From the IMG/VR virus record IMGVR_UViG_3300047557_001921, positions 1-47,924 of that record: DNA of 47,924 nt. One strand, given 5' to 3'. The position numbers were made by a program, and so were the translations under genes. How positions within the stretch are numbered: position 1 is the stretch's first letter; every line of letters starts with the position of its first letter. This document shows, piece by piece, positions 33,017 through 42,386 of this stretch. A model generated the notes under the pieces. The model was not told where the DNA came from and did not search any database. It worked only from the letters and a program-made list of their open reading frames with translations. The stretch comes from a virus.

Positions 33017-34351
33017 ATGGCAAGGCTTGTATCCACCAATACAGAGCTTCAAGTCCTTCGCACCTTGTGTTCGCGCAATCGCAAACTAGCCGGCTTGCTC
33101 TTGGCTAAGGTAGACGAGACCTACTTCCACAATAACGAGAGCGTAGCGGCCTACCAACGAATTCGCACCACCATCACGAAGTCTGGGGACCCTCCAACCT
33201 GGCCTTCCTTGCTCGAGGACCCATCTCTAGACGAAGGTGTCCGAGAGTACCTAGGTGAAGCTTCGGTCAGACTAAAGACGGAGGTTGAGGCAGCCTCCGC
33301 GGTCAAGATACTGCACAAGTACAGGCAGCTCCGAGGCCTGTTTCGTATTGGTGAAGACTTGCTGGACAAGCTGCAAGCCAAGCAGGTTGATACCTCCACA
33401 CTGATCGAGAGGGTTAGCGACAGTCTAGCTAACCTACGTGTCAGTAGGTCCATGAAGGACATAGCCCTGCACATTGGTAAGGGCAACAACTCCATGGAAG
33501 CGGTAAAGAACCTGCTGTACGATACGTCTGAGGAGACGTTCATACCTACAGGGTTCAAAGACTTCGACTCCAAGAACGGAGGCTTCTTCTTAGAGTCGCT
33601 GGTCACCTTAGGTGGATCGTCAGGCGCTGGTAAGTCTGCGATGGCGAGCCAGATGTGCAAGTTCTGGGCAAGCATAGGTATCAGGGTAGTCCTGGTGCCG
33701 CTAGAAATGTCCAAGAATGAGCAGACCGCGCGCCTCTTAGCAAACATTGCTAAGGTTGACATCCGAAAGATTCTGCTCAAGAAACTCTCTCCTGATGAGC
33801 GGGATATGATCTACGCCAAGTTCAGACGCTTCGCAAAGAAATGCGCCAAGCTAGGCGGCAGGTACACAATCTACAAACCCGAAGAGGACATGGCCATCGA
33901 GGAGATTCTTCCTGTGGCTAGCACGTATGGACCTCAGGTCATTATCATCGACTACATCTCTCTTCTCAAAGGTGTTGATGGCGACGACCAGTGGCGTAAG
34001 CTAGGTCAGGTTGCCAGGTACTGCAAGATCTACGCAGCTAACCACAACTTGATCATTGTGTTGCTGGCCCAGGTTGGTGAAGATGGCCGCATCAGGTATT
34101 CGCAAGCCATTAAGGAGCACAGTAGTACCAGCTGGATATTCGTGGCTACCAAAGAGAGCAGAGAGAACAAGGTCATCAACGTAGAGCCGCTTAAAGGCAG
34201 AAACGCTGAGCTGTTCCCGTTCTCGCTCCATGCTGACCTTTCTACTATGACGGTAGGCGACCTGCAGCAGGAGGTTAGCGACGAGCCACCTTCGGGCCCA
34301 GGTAAGCCTAAGAAGCGCAAGTACATGGAGGACCTAGATGAAGAAGAGTAA
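33017..34351 (+). CDS. Replicative DNA helicase, DnaB/gp41-like
   Basis: 444 residues. N-terminal helical domain (LVSTNTELQVLRTLCSRNRKL; YFHNNESVAAYQRI) as in DnaB; Walker A GGSSGAGKSAM (K206, S207); arginine-rich motif region LVPLEMSKNEQTARLL; Walker B IIIDYISLL; C-terminal WIFVATKES with EPLKGRN, typical of DnaB motif H4. It should unwind DNA 5'-3' ahead of the polymerase. GAGGT precedes the ATG. No primase gene was recognised in this window. Confidence 0.9.
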   Translation: MARLVSTNTELQVLRTLCSRNRKLAGLLLAKVDETYFHNNESVAAYQRIRTTITKSGDPPTWPSLLEDPSLDEGVREYLGEASVRLKTEVEAASAVKILHKYRQLRGLFRIGEDLLDKLQAKQVDTSTLIERVSDSLANLRVSRSMKDIALHIGKGNNSMEAVKNLLYDTSEETFIPTGFKDFDSKNGGFFLESLVTLGGSSGAGKSAMASQMCKFWASIGIRVVLVPLEMSKNEQTARLLANIAKVDIRKILLKKLSPDERDMIYAKFRRFAKKCAKLGGRYTIYKPEEDMAIEEILPVASTYGPQVIIIDYISLLKGVDGDDQWRKLGQVARYCKIYAANHNLIIVLLAQVGEDGRIRYSQAIKEHSSTSWIFVATKESRENKVINVEPLKGRNAELFPFSLHADLSTMTVGDLQQEVSDEPPSGPGKPKKRKYMEDLDEEE

Positions 34352-35150
34352 AGAAAGGGCACCGTTTACTCTAAGCCCTAAAGGCCGTCGCGTAGGAGTA
34401 GGAGCCTCAGGACTAGCGACCTCCACCTTAGAGGTTCAGAGGCGAGATTTGGCTGACCGTAGCGAACCTGCCTACCTCAACGACTTCAATGAAGAGATAC
34501 GAATAGAGCAAGAGGCCGCTCGAGAAAGAAAATTCACCCTGGACGACCTGTCGCCTCGGGTTGTATCCTTACCTAAAGCACCTGTGGTGCAGGTGCAGCG
34601 CAAGAAGCGGCGCATCAAGGTAAAAGCTCTCACAGGCAAGAGCCGGCATACGTTCAGGATGATACGGTTTCAGGTAGCAGAAGATCCTGTCGTTAAGACG
34701 GCGCCTGTCAACAAAGACATCTTGGCCACTAGCCAGCGGCTCAAGAAGCCTTTTTTCCGCTCGTTGGATGCGAACCAGAAGGCCATCAGCAAGTACCTGA
34801 TTCAAGATTTGGCTCCCTTGATGCTACCGGCCATGTCCGCCATCGACGACGCCAAGGAAGTCCTCAGCGAGATAACTGACCTCGACATTGACACGCCTCT
34901 GTACGCTACCCTGACGAAGTTCCTTCGGCTGGGGGTAGAGGTGAAACTAGCTACCTGGGTATCCCGATACCTGGGTCTGTCTGCGGAAGAGACGCAGACG
35001 CTATTCCATAGACTGGAACCTAAAGATGACAAAAAACTCATGCCTGGGATGCAGCCTATTCACCAGATGCTTCGATCCCAAGAAGAAGGCCTCCTACTCC
35101 TGCAAAAAGTTCTCGCCGCTACGAAAAAAGCTCAGCAGAGCCGAAGCTGA
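34338..35150 (+). CDS. Hypothetical protein overlapping the terminase gene
   Basis: 270 residues starting within the DnaB-like gene's end (14-base overlap; GGAGG upstream). N-terminal half basic and disordered-looking (KKRRIKVKALTGKSRHTFRM), C-terminal half helical (LAPLMLPAMSAIDDAKEVLSEI; KLATWVSRYLGLSAEETQTLF). The last 125 bases overlap the start of the large terminase in another frame. It might be the small terminase or a packaging partner from its position, but no small-terminase motif is seen. Confidence 0.55.
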   Translation: MKKSKERAPFTLSPKGRRVGVGASGLATSTLEVQRRDLADRSEPAYLNDFNEEIRIEQEAARERKFTLDDLSPRVVSLPKAPVVQVQRKKRRIKVKALTGKSRHTFRMIRFQVAEDPVVKTAPVNKDILATSQRLKKPFFRSLDANQKAISKYLIQDLAPLMLPAMSAIDDAKEVLSEITDLDIDTPLYATLTKFLRLGVEVKLATWVSRYLGLSAEETQTLFHRLEPKDDKKLMPGMQPIHQMLRSQEEGLLLLQKVLAATKKAQQSRS

Positions 35151-38100
35151 AACCATATACGGTTCATTAACCGTTCAGCTTCATCAAGAGGATACTGCCT
35201 CCAATCTACTAGACAACCCCGACGCAGATTTCGATATCGTCTCTCTAGTAGAGTCGGCCTACGATGCTGACACTAACACGGTACGTGACTTAAAGGTCGA
35301 TGACCGTGACCTACCCAAAGCCAAGAACTTCTACGACTACTGCTTGCACTACCTAGGACCGACGGCAAAGGTACCTTTCGCACGGCAGATGTGGATGGGG
35401 TACAAGCTACTGGCAGAGTATTGTGTTAGCGGGGATACTTTACTACTGACAAGTCGAGGGCTGCGGCGCATAGACGACCTCGTCGGGGCTAACCGTGGGC
35501 TACTCCCGGTTTCTGATTTAAGAGTAGCTACTAGGCTAGGTTCTCACGAGGTTACTTACGGAGGAAAAACGGGTACACAGACCTGTTTAACTATCAAAGT
35601 CCGTGGAGAAATACCTTTAACGGTTACCCCTAACCATAAGGTTCTTGTTCTATCAGACACACTTGACTTGACTTGGGTTAAAGCAAAGCACCTATCTCCC
35701 GGGGACTGGTTGGTTAGCCCCTCTAGTGTGGACTTGTGGCCGAAAAAGGTTCCTAGGTTGCCTACAGAATTTGTCTGGGACAAGACCAACGGAATAGCAA
35801 AACCTCCAGTCTCAGGATTTAAGCCTTTAAGGAAAGTCACCCCTGAGCTTGCGAAACTTGTAGGGTACTTGATTACAGATGGAAGTTTCTGTAAACAAGT
35901 GGGGTTCATTAACGAGAACAGGGCTATCATAAAGGACTTTGCCTCGTGTCTAGGTTCTGTATTTGGATTGTCTGCGGTTGAAATATCTAGGAAAAGGCGC
36001 AAGGCTTTGAAACAACGGTATCCTACTATGGGGTTGGGGAACTGGGCTAATCAGTATCTGCAATTTCTAGGGCTTAAACCTGGTAGGTGCTATACAAAAG
36101 AGTTGCCTTGGTTTATTCTACAAGCCCCTAGGCACCTAGTGATTGCTTGTTTGCGAGCCATGTTTGACAGCGATGGCTTTATCAGCCGACACAGAGTAGG
36201 CATAGAGTTATCCTCGGTCACTGCGGTCCGTCAGATCCATCTACTAATGAAAAATTTAGGAATTGAAGGGAACTATCAAGAATTTGAGATTGATAGTGAT
36301 ACCCATCCTTGTATTAAAGTAAAAACCAATAGGGAAGGGAAAAATCAGAGGGCTCGATGGCAGGCCTGCACCAAACACGCATTGAAAATGTATGCCGAGG
36401 TTATAGGAAGCACCCACTCTGAAAAACGCCGCACTTTGGCTAAACTATTACGGCTAAAAACACCTAATATAAGGATTGTGAACGGTCAGTATGGGGTAGT
36501 CCATAGTGGCAATATCCCTCAGTGGGACTCCCCTTATGTTAAACGCTGCCTGGCCCCCACTTTTTATCACGAAAGTGCGTTAAGTATAAGCACTTGCCAA
36601 AGAAAGAAAACAGCTAATCTAGCTTTTTTGCTATCTCACCCAGGACTTGCGCGTAGACTGAGCAAGACAGAGGACAGACAACTTCTTGCAAAAAAATTAG
36701 TACGCCTCTCCGAGTTAGGCTACAGGTATGTTAAGGTTACTTCTGTCGAAGACGCGATTAAGCAACCTGTTTATGACATAACTGTACCTGTCAATGAGAG
36801 CTTTTTAGCTAATGGTATCATAGTTCATAATTGCCCTAGGTGTAGTAACCCTAAGTGGGAGAACATCTACGAGGTACCTGTAGACTACAACGCTCGCAAC
36901 ATGCCGGAGCATGTCCAGTTCCTAGAGAACGGAGTGTGTCCTAAGTGCAAGTGGACCAAGTCTAAGCTTATTCGAGCAGGCTTGATGAACCTGTACTCGG
37001 AACTCGACGTCTGCGCAGGGCAGCGTTCAGGTAAGAGCGCCTACACCGCGGCCTTGAGCACGTACATCACCCACCTGCATCTCAAGAATCCTAGGTTAGC
37101 GACACTGTGTGATGGTATTCAGGAATCCACTCCACTGACCGCGACCTTCGTCGGCATTCGATTCGACGACGCTTACAAGCTGCTCTGGACTCCTATCCTA
37201 GAGATCATGGATGCCAGCCCTTGGTTCAACGAGTACCACGCCTTGTTGAACCAGTGCTCTGAGAAGTACGGCAAAGAGCTGCTAAAGAAACGCGACGTCT
37301 ATGTTCGTTACGCCCACAAGAACATCGACCTCTTCCCTATGTCGTCCAACAAGCGGGCGCTGCGTGGTAGAACTCGATTCCTTGGAGCCGTAGACGAAAT
37401 CGGTTGGTTCCCGTTGAACCCCAATGCTAAGGCTGACGAAGACGCAGGCGATGGTAACTCTGATCGTGAAAGGGCCGACGGAGAGGAAGTCTATACGTCC
37501 CTTGACCGTAGTATGCTTACGGTACGAGCTGAGGTGCACAGACTAATCCACGTCAAAGGCATCAGCACTATCCCTACCGCCATTAACGTGCTGATCAGTT
37601 CGCCTGCGTCCGCTAAGGACAAGATATCTAGACTGGTCGAGCAGAATAAACACAGCAAGAGTGCTCTGGCAGTTCACCTTCCTACATGGGAGATGAACCC
37701 TAACCTTCCAGAAGACCACCCGATCATCCGCAAAGCGTACCACGACAATCCTTCTAGGGCAGAGCGAGACTACGGAGCCAAGCCGCCGAAGTCCATCAAC
37801 CCGTACATGGCTAACCCGGACATCAAGGCCAACTTTAAAGGCATGAACAGGGCCACTGCCAAAATAGTGGACAAGAATATGCACGGCACCCACTACCGAG
37901 GTGGGATGCTCAACAAGGTGATGCCGGAGAACGACATACCCCCTGCGATCTTGTCTGTGGATGCCGGGTATAGCAATAACAGCTTTGGCTTGACGTTGAT
38001 GTACAAGGAAGCTCTCAAGATAGTGGTGCCTGTCTTGATCGAGATTCAGCCTTCGCAGGGCGCGGTACTTCACTACAACGCTATCTGGAAAGGCGTCATC

Positions 38101-38640
38101 GTTCCCTTGATACAGCAGTTCAACGTCCAATTGCTGCTAGCTGACAGGTGGCAGAGTCTAGCCTTGCTGCACCGTGCCCAAGACGAACTCGGTATCAAAG
38201 CGGCGGTGTACTCCGTTAAACGTAGAGACTTCGACCTAGTTAAGTCTAAATTCGAGTCCCAGGAGTTTGTACTGCCGTCTATCGAAGCAGACATATCAGA
38301 CGACACCGCTATTATGGACTACCCGAGTGCCTTCACAGGTAAGCCCGCCGCTCATCTGTTCTTCCAGTGTATGACTGTTAGGGACATGGGTAAGACAGTT
38401 GTTAAAGGTGATGGGTACACAGACGATTTGTTCCGTGCCCTAGTGCTAGGCGCTTCCCGTGCATTCGATCCTAAGGTGATCGAGTACCTAGCAACTCGTA
38501 GGAAGACCAAGCGCGGACCGGTTGCCTTAGGTTCTATGATAGGGCTAACGTCAGGCGGCATGACTTCTACCAGCCGCGCCATCTCTGCTGCCCGTGCAAT
38601 CCCGAGGATAGCCAGTGTTGGCATGTTGTCCCGTCGTTAA
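35026..38640 (+). CDS. Terminase large subunit, intein-containing precursor
   Basis: 1204 residues; about 734 after removing the intein (133-602). An N-terminal four-Cys cluster (C6, C9, C15, C26) precedes PFARQMWMGYKLLAEY. After splicing, CPRC...CPKC forms another probable zinc site. ATPase: Walker A AGQRSGKSA (K670, S671), Walker B GAVDEIGW (D790, E791). RNase H-like nuclease: ILSVDAGY (D979), LLADRWQSLALLH and a late acidic patch. It should translocate DNA into proheads and cut it. The start overlaps the preceding gene by 125 bases; the Cys cluster in the overlap supports it. The portal follows, as expected. Confidence 0.9.
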   Translation: MTKNSCLGCSLFTRCFDPKKKASYSCKKFSPLRKKLSRAEAETIYGSLTVQLHQEDTASNLLDNPDADFDIVSLVESAYDADTNTVRDLKVDDRDLPKAKNFYDYCLHYLGPTAKVPFARQMWMGYKLLAEYCVSGDTLLLTSRGLRRIDDLVGANRGLLPVSDLRVATRLGSHEVTYGGKTGTQTCLTIKVRGEIPLTVTPNHKVLVLSDTLDLTWVKAKHLSPGDWLVSPSSVDLWPKKVPRLPTEFVWDKTNGIAKPPVSGFKPLRKVTPELAKLVGYLITDGSFCKQVGFINENRAIIKDFASCLGSVFGLSAVEISRKRRKALKQRYPTMGLGNWANQYLQFLGLKPGRCYTKELPWFILQAPRHLVIACLRAMFDSDGFISRHRVGIELSSVTAVRQIHLLMKNLGIEGNYQEFEIDSDTHPCIKVKTNREGKNQRARWQACTKHALKMYAEVIGSTHSEKRRTLAKLLRLKTPNIRIVNGQYGVVHSGNIPQWDSPYVKRCLAPTFYHESALSISTCQRKKTANLAFLLSHPGLARRLSKTEDRQLLAKKLVRLSELGYRYVKVTSVEDAIKQPVYDITVPVNESFLANGIIVHNCPRCSNPKWENIYEVPVDYNARNMPEHVQFLENGVCPKCKWTKSKLIRAGLMNLYSELDVCAGQRSGKSAYTAALSTYITHLHLKNPRLATLCDGIQESTPLTATFVGIRFDDAYKLLWTPILEIMDASPWFNEYHALLNQCSEKYGKELLKKRDVYVRYAHKNIDLFPMSSNKRALRGRTRFLGAVDEIGWFPLNPNAKADEDAGDGNSDRERADGEEVYTSLDRSMLTVRAEVHRLIHVKGISTIPTAINVLISSPASAKDKISRLVEQNKHSKSALAVHLPTWEMNPNLPEDHPIIRKAYHDNPSRAERDYGAKPPKSINPYMANPDIKANFKGMNRATAKIVDKNMHGTHYRGGMLNKVMPENDIPPAILSVDAGYSNNSFGLTLMYKEALKIVVPVLIEIQPSQGAVLHYNAIWKGVIVPLIQQFNVQLLLADRWQSLALLHRAQDELGIKAAVYSVKRRDFDLVKSKFESQEFVLPSIEADISDDTAIMDYPSAFTGKPAAHLFFQCMTVRDMGKTVVKGDGYTDDLFRALVLGASRAFDPKVIEYLATRRKTKRGPVALGSMIGLTSGGMTSTSRAISAARAIPRIASVGMLSRR
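35422..36831 (+). mobile_element. Intein with LAGLIDADG endonuclease in the terminase
   Basis: 470 residues from Cys133 (CVSGDTLLLTSRGLRRIDDL) to N602 (FLANGIIVHN), +1 Cys. LAGLIDADG motifs are LVGYLITDGS and LRAMFDSDGF. Strongly AT-rich compared with flanking exteins (for example runs of aaaaa), suggesting recent entry. It interrupts a probable zinc knuckle rather than the P-loop, unlike the helicase intein. Confidence 0.93.
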
Positions 38641-38648
38641 TTTCATGT
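38637..38648 (+). promoter_or_regulatory. Recurrent motif A variant (TTAATTTCATGT), copy 4
   Basis: Overlaps the terminase stop codon (38638-38640) and precedes the ATG at 38670 by 21 bases; followed by ACTTAACC, like copy 2. Could start a transcript for the portal and following head genes. Confidence 0.5.
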
Positions 38649-38669
38649 ACTTAACCAATCGAGAGTGCC

Positions 38670-38873
38670 ATGCCTGACCTGAAAACTCCCCGCGAACTTG
38701 AGCTCGCCCGCACGTCTCTCACCGCACGAGTAGAGAACACCGAGGTGGGTGTGTGCCCTGTCTGCCACTCGACGATGAATGTTGCCAAGGTGGGTGACCT
38801 AGATTGTTACGTGTGCCTACCTTCGTGCCGCATCTGTCTTCCTCTGAAAGACGACGCTAACCTTTCCCAGTAA
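38670..38873 (+). CDS. Small Cys-rich (probable zinc) protein
   Basis: 67 residues with CPVC, then CYVC and CRIC (VCPVCHSTMNVAKVGDLDCYVC; CRICLP), giving at least two CxxC pairs for a zinc ribbon. GAGAG precedes the ATG. Between terminase and portal, 7 bases from the portal start, so probably involved in or co-expressed with packaging. Exact role unknown. Confidence 0.7.
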   Translation: MPDLKTPRELELARTSLTARVENTEVGVCPVCHSTMNVAKVGDLDCYVCLPSCRICLPLKDDANLSQ

Positions 38874-38880
38874 GGACGCC

Positions 38881-40692
38881 ATGTTCTCCACCACTCGTAG
38901 GTTCTCTGTCTCTAACGGATCATTAGCTGTCCGGAATCGGCCGGCCGAAAGCAAGGTTGTGGCTCGCACCTCCGCGAGGTCCAACCCTCAGAACGAAGAG
39001 CTGGCGGACGCCCTCCCCTTCTTCTTCTCCGGCGCCGGCGGCATTAGCAACAGCGCACGGATGACGGCGAGTGGCCCTCTTGCCTTGTCCTACCTCCTTA
39101 CAGGCATCGTCCCTAACAACGAGGACCTGCTGCGCCGTTTCTACCGAGACATCTACGCCTACGATACAGTGAGCGGCGCTTGTATCGACATCATGTCGAC
39201 CTTCCCGTTTAGCGACTACTCTTTGAATGGTGCTACCAAAGACCAACTAGAGAAGTTCGAGGAGAGCCTGTTCCGGATTAACATCCGCTCTTTGATGCCG
39301 GAGATCTCGGTAAACCATTTAGTAGATGGTGCCTTCTGTGGCACCCTGGCATTCAACCCTACGTCCAAGGTTTTTACTGACGTGCTGTTGCATGACCTAG
39401 ATCGTTGCCGCATCGACCCTGTACCTTTCTACAGTGCCGACCCTCGCATCACTGTCATCAATGACGAGAAGGTCAAGAACTTCTTGAGTTCGGATAGCCC
39501 GTACTTCCAGAGCCTCCGCAAGAACTTTGCTGCCTCGTTCCTGGATGCGTTACGTGCCGACGCCTACGAGCTCAGCCCTCTTACTACCATCTTTGTGCCT
39601 CGGCGTTCTACAGTCGAGCGCCCTATCACCTCCATCCTCAAGCGCATCTTGCCAATCTACTTGCTCGAGAAGCAACTGTATCGAGGCACTCTGACAGAGG
39701 CGCACAAACGGCAACGGGCTATGTTCCACGTTACTGCAGGCGACGACCTGTGGGAACCGACGCCGGAAGAACTGGATGCACTTACTTCCATCTTCCAACA
39801 AGCTGAGCTGGATCCCCTCGGTGCCATTGTTACCACGCGCAGTGGCGTGCAAGCCTCCGAGTTGAGGCAAGGGGGCGACTTCTGGAAATGGACGGATGCT
39901 GCAGACAGCCTAGTCAACTACAAGCTACGGGCGCTAGGTATATCCGAAGCCTTCTTGTCTGGCGACGCTAATTTTAGCAATGCAGAGACTGCGGTGTCGG
40001 TGTTCATGGAGAACATGGACGCTTATCGCAATCACCTAGACTACAAGGTCATCTACAACCGCATCTTCCCTGTCATCTCTTTCACTAACGGGTTCTTCCG
40101 CGACAGCTCTAAAGGCGGATCTGCCGGTACCCTCAGCCGGTCGCAGTACGCTATCAACAACCAACGCGACTTGGTTATACCGAAGTTGGTCTGGCACAAG
40201 AAACTCTCGGCTAAAGCTGAGAAAGACCCGTTTGAGGTGCTGGAGAAACTGACGGAGAAAGAGATTCCTGTGCCGCTGCGTATGTGGCTGGCTGCCGGTG
40301 AAGTCGATTTCGATAACCTGGTTCGCGAGCTGGAAGAGGACAAAGGCATTCGCGAGAAGATTGCTGCCTTTACAGGCGCCTCAGTTGGGTACGGAGAAGA
40401 TGGCAAGAGTGGTGGTGGCTCTGGTGACGAGGAGTTTGCTACGTTAAGTGCAGCCCTCAAAGGCACTCGCCGCAAGATTCCTCTGCTAGCCCGCAAGTTC
40501 GGCGCCGCAAGTGAGGTGGTAGGGCAAACCAAAACAGGTAAGCCTAAGGCAATCCTCAATCAAGTTGGCGCCAACGCCGCCCTCAACAGAAAGATCGCGG
40601 ACGCTGTGGTGAAGATGCGCGACCCGAGCTACCGGGCAGGCGTCAAAGCAAACGTGAAGGCCAAGTTTGGCCGCTTCCCTAAGATAATGTGA
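38881..40692 (+). CDS. Portal protein
   Basis: 603 residues. Portal-like features: RRFYRDIYAYDTVSGACIDIMS near the start, VNHLVDGAFCGTLAFNP, a long helical middle (SILKRILPIYLLEKQLYRGTL), and EAFLSGDANFSNAETAVSVFM, which resembles the conserved G...N..tAe/v stretch of myovirus portals. Follows the terminase and the Cys-rich protein, as in typical packaging modules. It forms the dodecameric ring through which DNA enters the head. Call rests on context plus the pattern; no alignment was run. Confidence 0.8.
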   Translation: MFSTTRRFSVSNGSLAVRNRPAESKVVARTSARSNPQNEELADALPFFFSGAGGISNSARMTASGPLALSYLLTGIVPNNEDLLRRFYRDIYAYDTVSGACIDIMSTFPFSDYSLNGATKDQLEKFEESLFRINIRSLMPEISVNHLVDGAFCGTLAFNPTSKVFTDVLLHDLDRCRIDPVPFYSADPRITVINDEKVKNFLSSDSPYFQSLRKNFAASFLDALRADAYELSPLTTIFVPRRSTVERPITSILKRILPIYLLEKQLYRGTLTEAHKRQRAMFHVTAGDDLWEPTPEELDALTSIFQQAELDPLGAIVTTRSGVQASELRQGGDFWKWTDAADSLVNYKLRALGISEAFLSGDANFSNAETAVSVFMENMDAYRNHLDYKVIYNRIFPVISFTNGFFRDSSKGGSAGTLSRSQYAINNQRDLVIPKLVWHKKLSAKAEKDPFEVLEKLTEKEIPVPLRMWLAAGEVDFDNLVRELEEDKGIREKIAAFTGASVGYGEDGKSGGGSGDEEFATLSAALKGTRRKIPLLARKFGAASEVVGQTKTGKPKAILNQVGANAALNRKIADAVVKMRDPSYRAGVKANVKAKFGRFPKIM

Positions 40693-40698
40693 GGACGT

Positions 40699-40965
40699 AT
40701 GGATACTCCTAAAGAGGTTATCACCTTCGGTAGACAATTTTTGCCGATGTTATCTGGTAACGGATTCTACGAGGCAATGAACGAAGAGCAGGAGCGCCGG
40801 GTAGATAGGTTCCTGAAAGCTCTCAAGGATAATAGCTTCCCGGAAGAGAAGGACAAGACCGGTAACGAGTACGCTTACCTTCGTACCAACGGCAAAGTTC
40901 GGGTACGATTCAGTTATAGGTACGGTAAGGGGTACTCTGCTATTCTAGGGATAGAGGCCGTATGA
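40699..40965 (+). CDS. Small hypothetical protein
   Basis: 88 residues, GAGGA before the ATG. Mixed helix and strand; the C-terminal YAYLRTNGKVRVRFSYRYGKGY is strand-like. No domain recognised. Overlaps the next gene by ATGA. It lies between the portal and ligase genes. Confidence 0.55.
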   Translation: MDTPKEVITFGRQFLPMLSGNGFYEAMNEEQERRVDRFLKALKDNSFPEEKDKTGNEYAYLRTNGKVRVRFSYRYGKGYSAILGIEAV

Positions 40966-41435
40966 TCCCTAAAGCCCCTACCGTAGCAATACAGGCGAGA
41001 GTGAAAGGAGGAGTCTACACCTTAGGGCTCCTCCTAGAGGCCAGTGACTCCAAGATCACTACTCGCGTCTTGCGTGACCTAGTTACCCTCAAGGCCGCGG
41101 CCACTACCCAGGGGGTAGAGCTGCAGGTGGCCTCGTCGAGTGACCTACTGGACAAGCACCTCAAGGAATTGAGGATTCGCCGTACGCCTGACCTAGGTCA
41201 AGCAAGCTACTGGCGCATCTACTACTCCGACGTTCCGCCGGAAGCTCCTGAGACGGCTACTCAGACAGAGTTGATTCAGATTGATCCTCCGCCTAAGACG
41301 CCGAAGGCTTTGCGACTCGATCCGAACTTTAGCGAGGATGTGGTCTACAGGGACATCAAGCAGATACCTCCCTCTATCGATATCGACAAACCTGCTCCGT
41401 GGCATAATGCGGATCCCCTGGCACAGGACTTCTAG
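40962..41435 (+). CDS. Hypothetical protein
   Basis: 157 residues. N-terminal strand-helix (TVAIQARVKGGVYTLGLLLEASDSK), a charged middle and a Pro-rich C-terminus (IDPPPKTPKALRLDP). It ends 3 bases before the ligase ATG. The first 100 residues could form a small alpha-beta domain with RNase H-like or ribonuclease folds, but no catalytic residues stand out. Confidence 0.5.
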   Translation: MIPKAPTVAIQARVKGGVYTLGLLLEASDSKITTRVLRDLVTLKAAATTQGVELQVASSSDLLDKHLKELRIRRTPDLGQASYWRIYYSDVPPEAPETATQTELIQIDPPPKTPKALRLDPNFSEDVVYRDIKQIPPSIDIDKPAPWHNADPLAQDF

Positions 41436-41438
41436 CAA

Positions 41439-42386
41439 ATGAACATTCGACAGGTGCTAAGGCTGCCTCTGGCACAGAAGAAGGTGCTCTTCAAGAAGGC
41501 CCGCCGGGCGTATTACAACGACGCGCAAGGCCGGACGTTGATGTCGGATGACGACTTCGACCGTCTCGAAGAGTCTATCCGAGACGAAGATCCTGACTGG
41601 GCAGAGCTCAAGAAAACAGGAGCGCCTATCCAGAAGAAGGTGAAAGTAAAACTCGAATACAAGATGCCGTCTCTGGATAAAGTGAAGCCCGAGACGGTTC
41701 AGCGTTTTCTGGACGCACATCGAAAGAAGATCATCAATACCAGCCTCAAGCTAGACGGCACTGCCATTCAAGTGCATTTCGATAAGCAAGTGCCGGTTGC
41801 CGCCTTCACTCGAGGCAATGGTGACGTAGGTGGGGACATCTCCTTCCTCATACCTCACCTGAAAATTCCCCGCAAGATTCCGTACTCCCGCAAATTCGTG
41901 GTGAGATGCGAGGGTGCGTTCACCGCCTCTGCTTTCAAGAAGTACGCCCATGAATTCGACGCTGCTCGCAATGCAGCCTCTGGTCTCCTGAATCGTGGCA
42001 GCAACAAGATCCATACTGCCATCCGCGACCTAGACGTTATCGTTGTGCGAGTTCTGGAGCCTCGCATTCAGCACTCTAAGGGACTGGCGTACGCCAAGAA
42101 GTACGGCTTTCAGGTGGTGCCTAATATCTCCAAACCTGCCGAGTCCCTTCGCCCTGACCGGCTGGCGGCCTTGCTAGACAAGAAAAAGGCGAGCAGCAAG
42201 TACCAACTAGACGGCTTGGTACTGACGCTAGACGAAGTCAATCCCCGAGACACCACTGAGAAACCTTCTTACGCGGTCGCCTTCAAGACGGTAGGGGACA
42301 CTTTCCTTGCTCGTGTGGTAGACATAGAGTGGCAAGTAAGTGCACACGGTGTCCTAGTTCCTGTAGCTATACTGGAGTCAGTATGA
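41439..42386 (+). CDS. NAD-dependent DNA ligase (LigA), N-terminal part: Ia, adenylation and start of OB domain
   Basis: 315 residues. Domain Ia-like YYNDAQGRTLMSDDDFDRLEE; nucleotidyl lysine in KLDG (K104, residues 104-107); TRGNGDVGGD; EFDAARNAASGLL; YAVAFKTVG; and the start of the OB domain (VVDIEWQVSAHGVLVPVAILESV). It stops exactly there; LigA proteins continue into the rest of the OB fold. The remainder is at 43387-44349, after an endonuclease gene. TGA overlaps the endonuclease ATG (ATGA). The two ligase parts must combine for activity. Confidence 0.88.
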   Translation: MNIRQVLRLPLAQKKVLFKKARRAYYNDAQGRTLMSDDDFDRLEESIRDEDPDWAELKKTGAPIQKKVKVKLEYKMPSLDKVKPETVQRFLDAHRKKIINTSLKLDGTAIQVHFDKQVPVAAFTRGNGDVGGDISFLIPHLKIPRKIPYSRKFVVRCEGAFTASAFKKYAHEFDAARNAASGLLNRGSNKIHTAIRDLDVIVVRVLEPRIQHSKGLAYAKKYGFQVVPNISKPAESLRPDRLAALLDKKKASSKYQLDGLVLTLDEVNPRDTTEKPSYAVAFKTVGDTFLARVVDIEWQVSAHGVLVPVAILESV

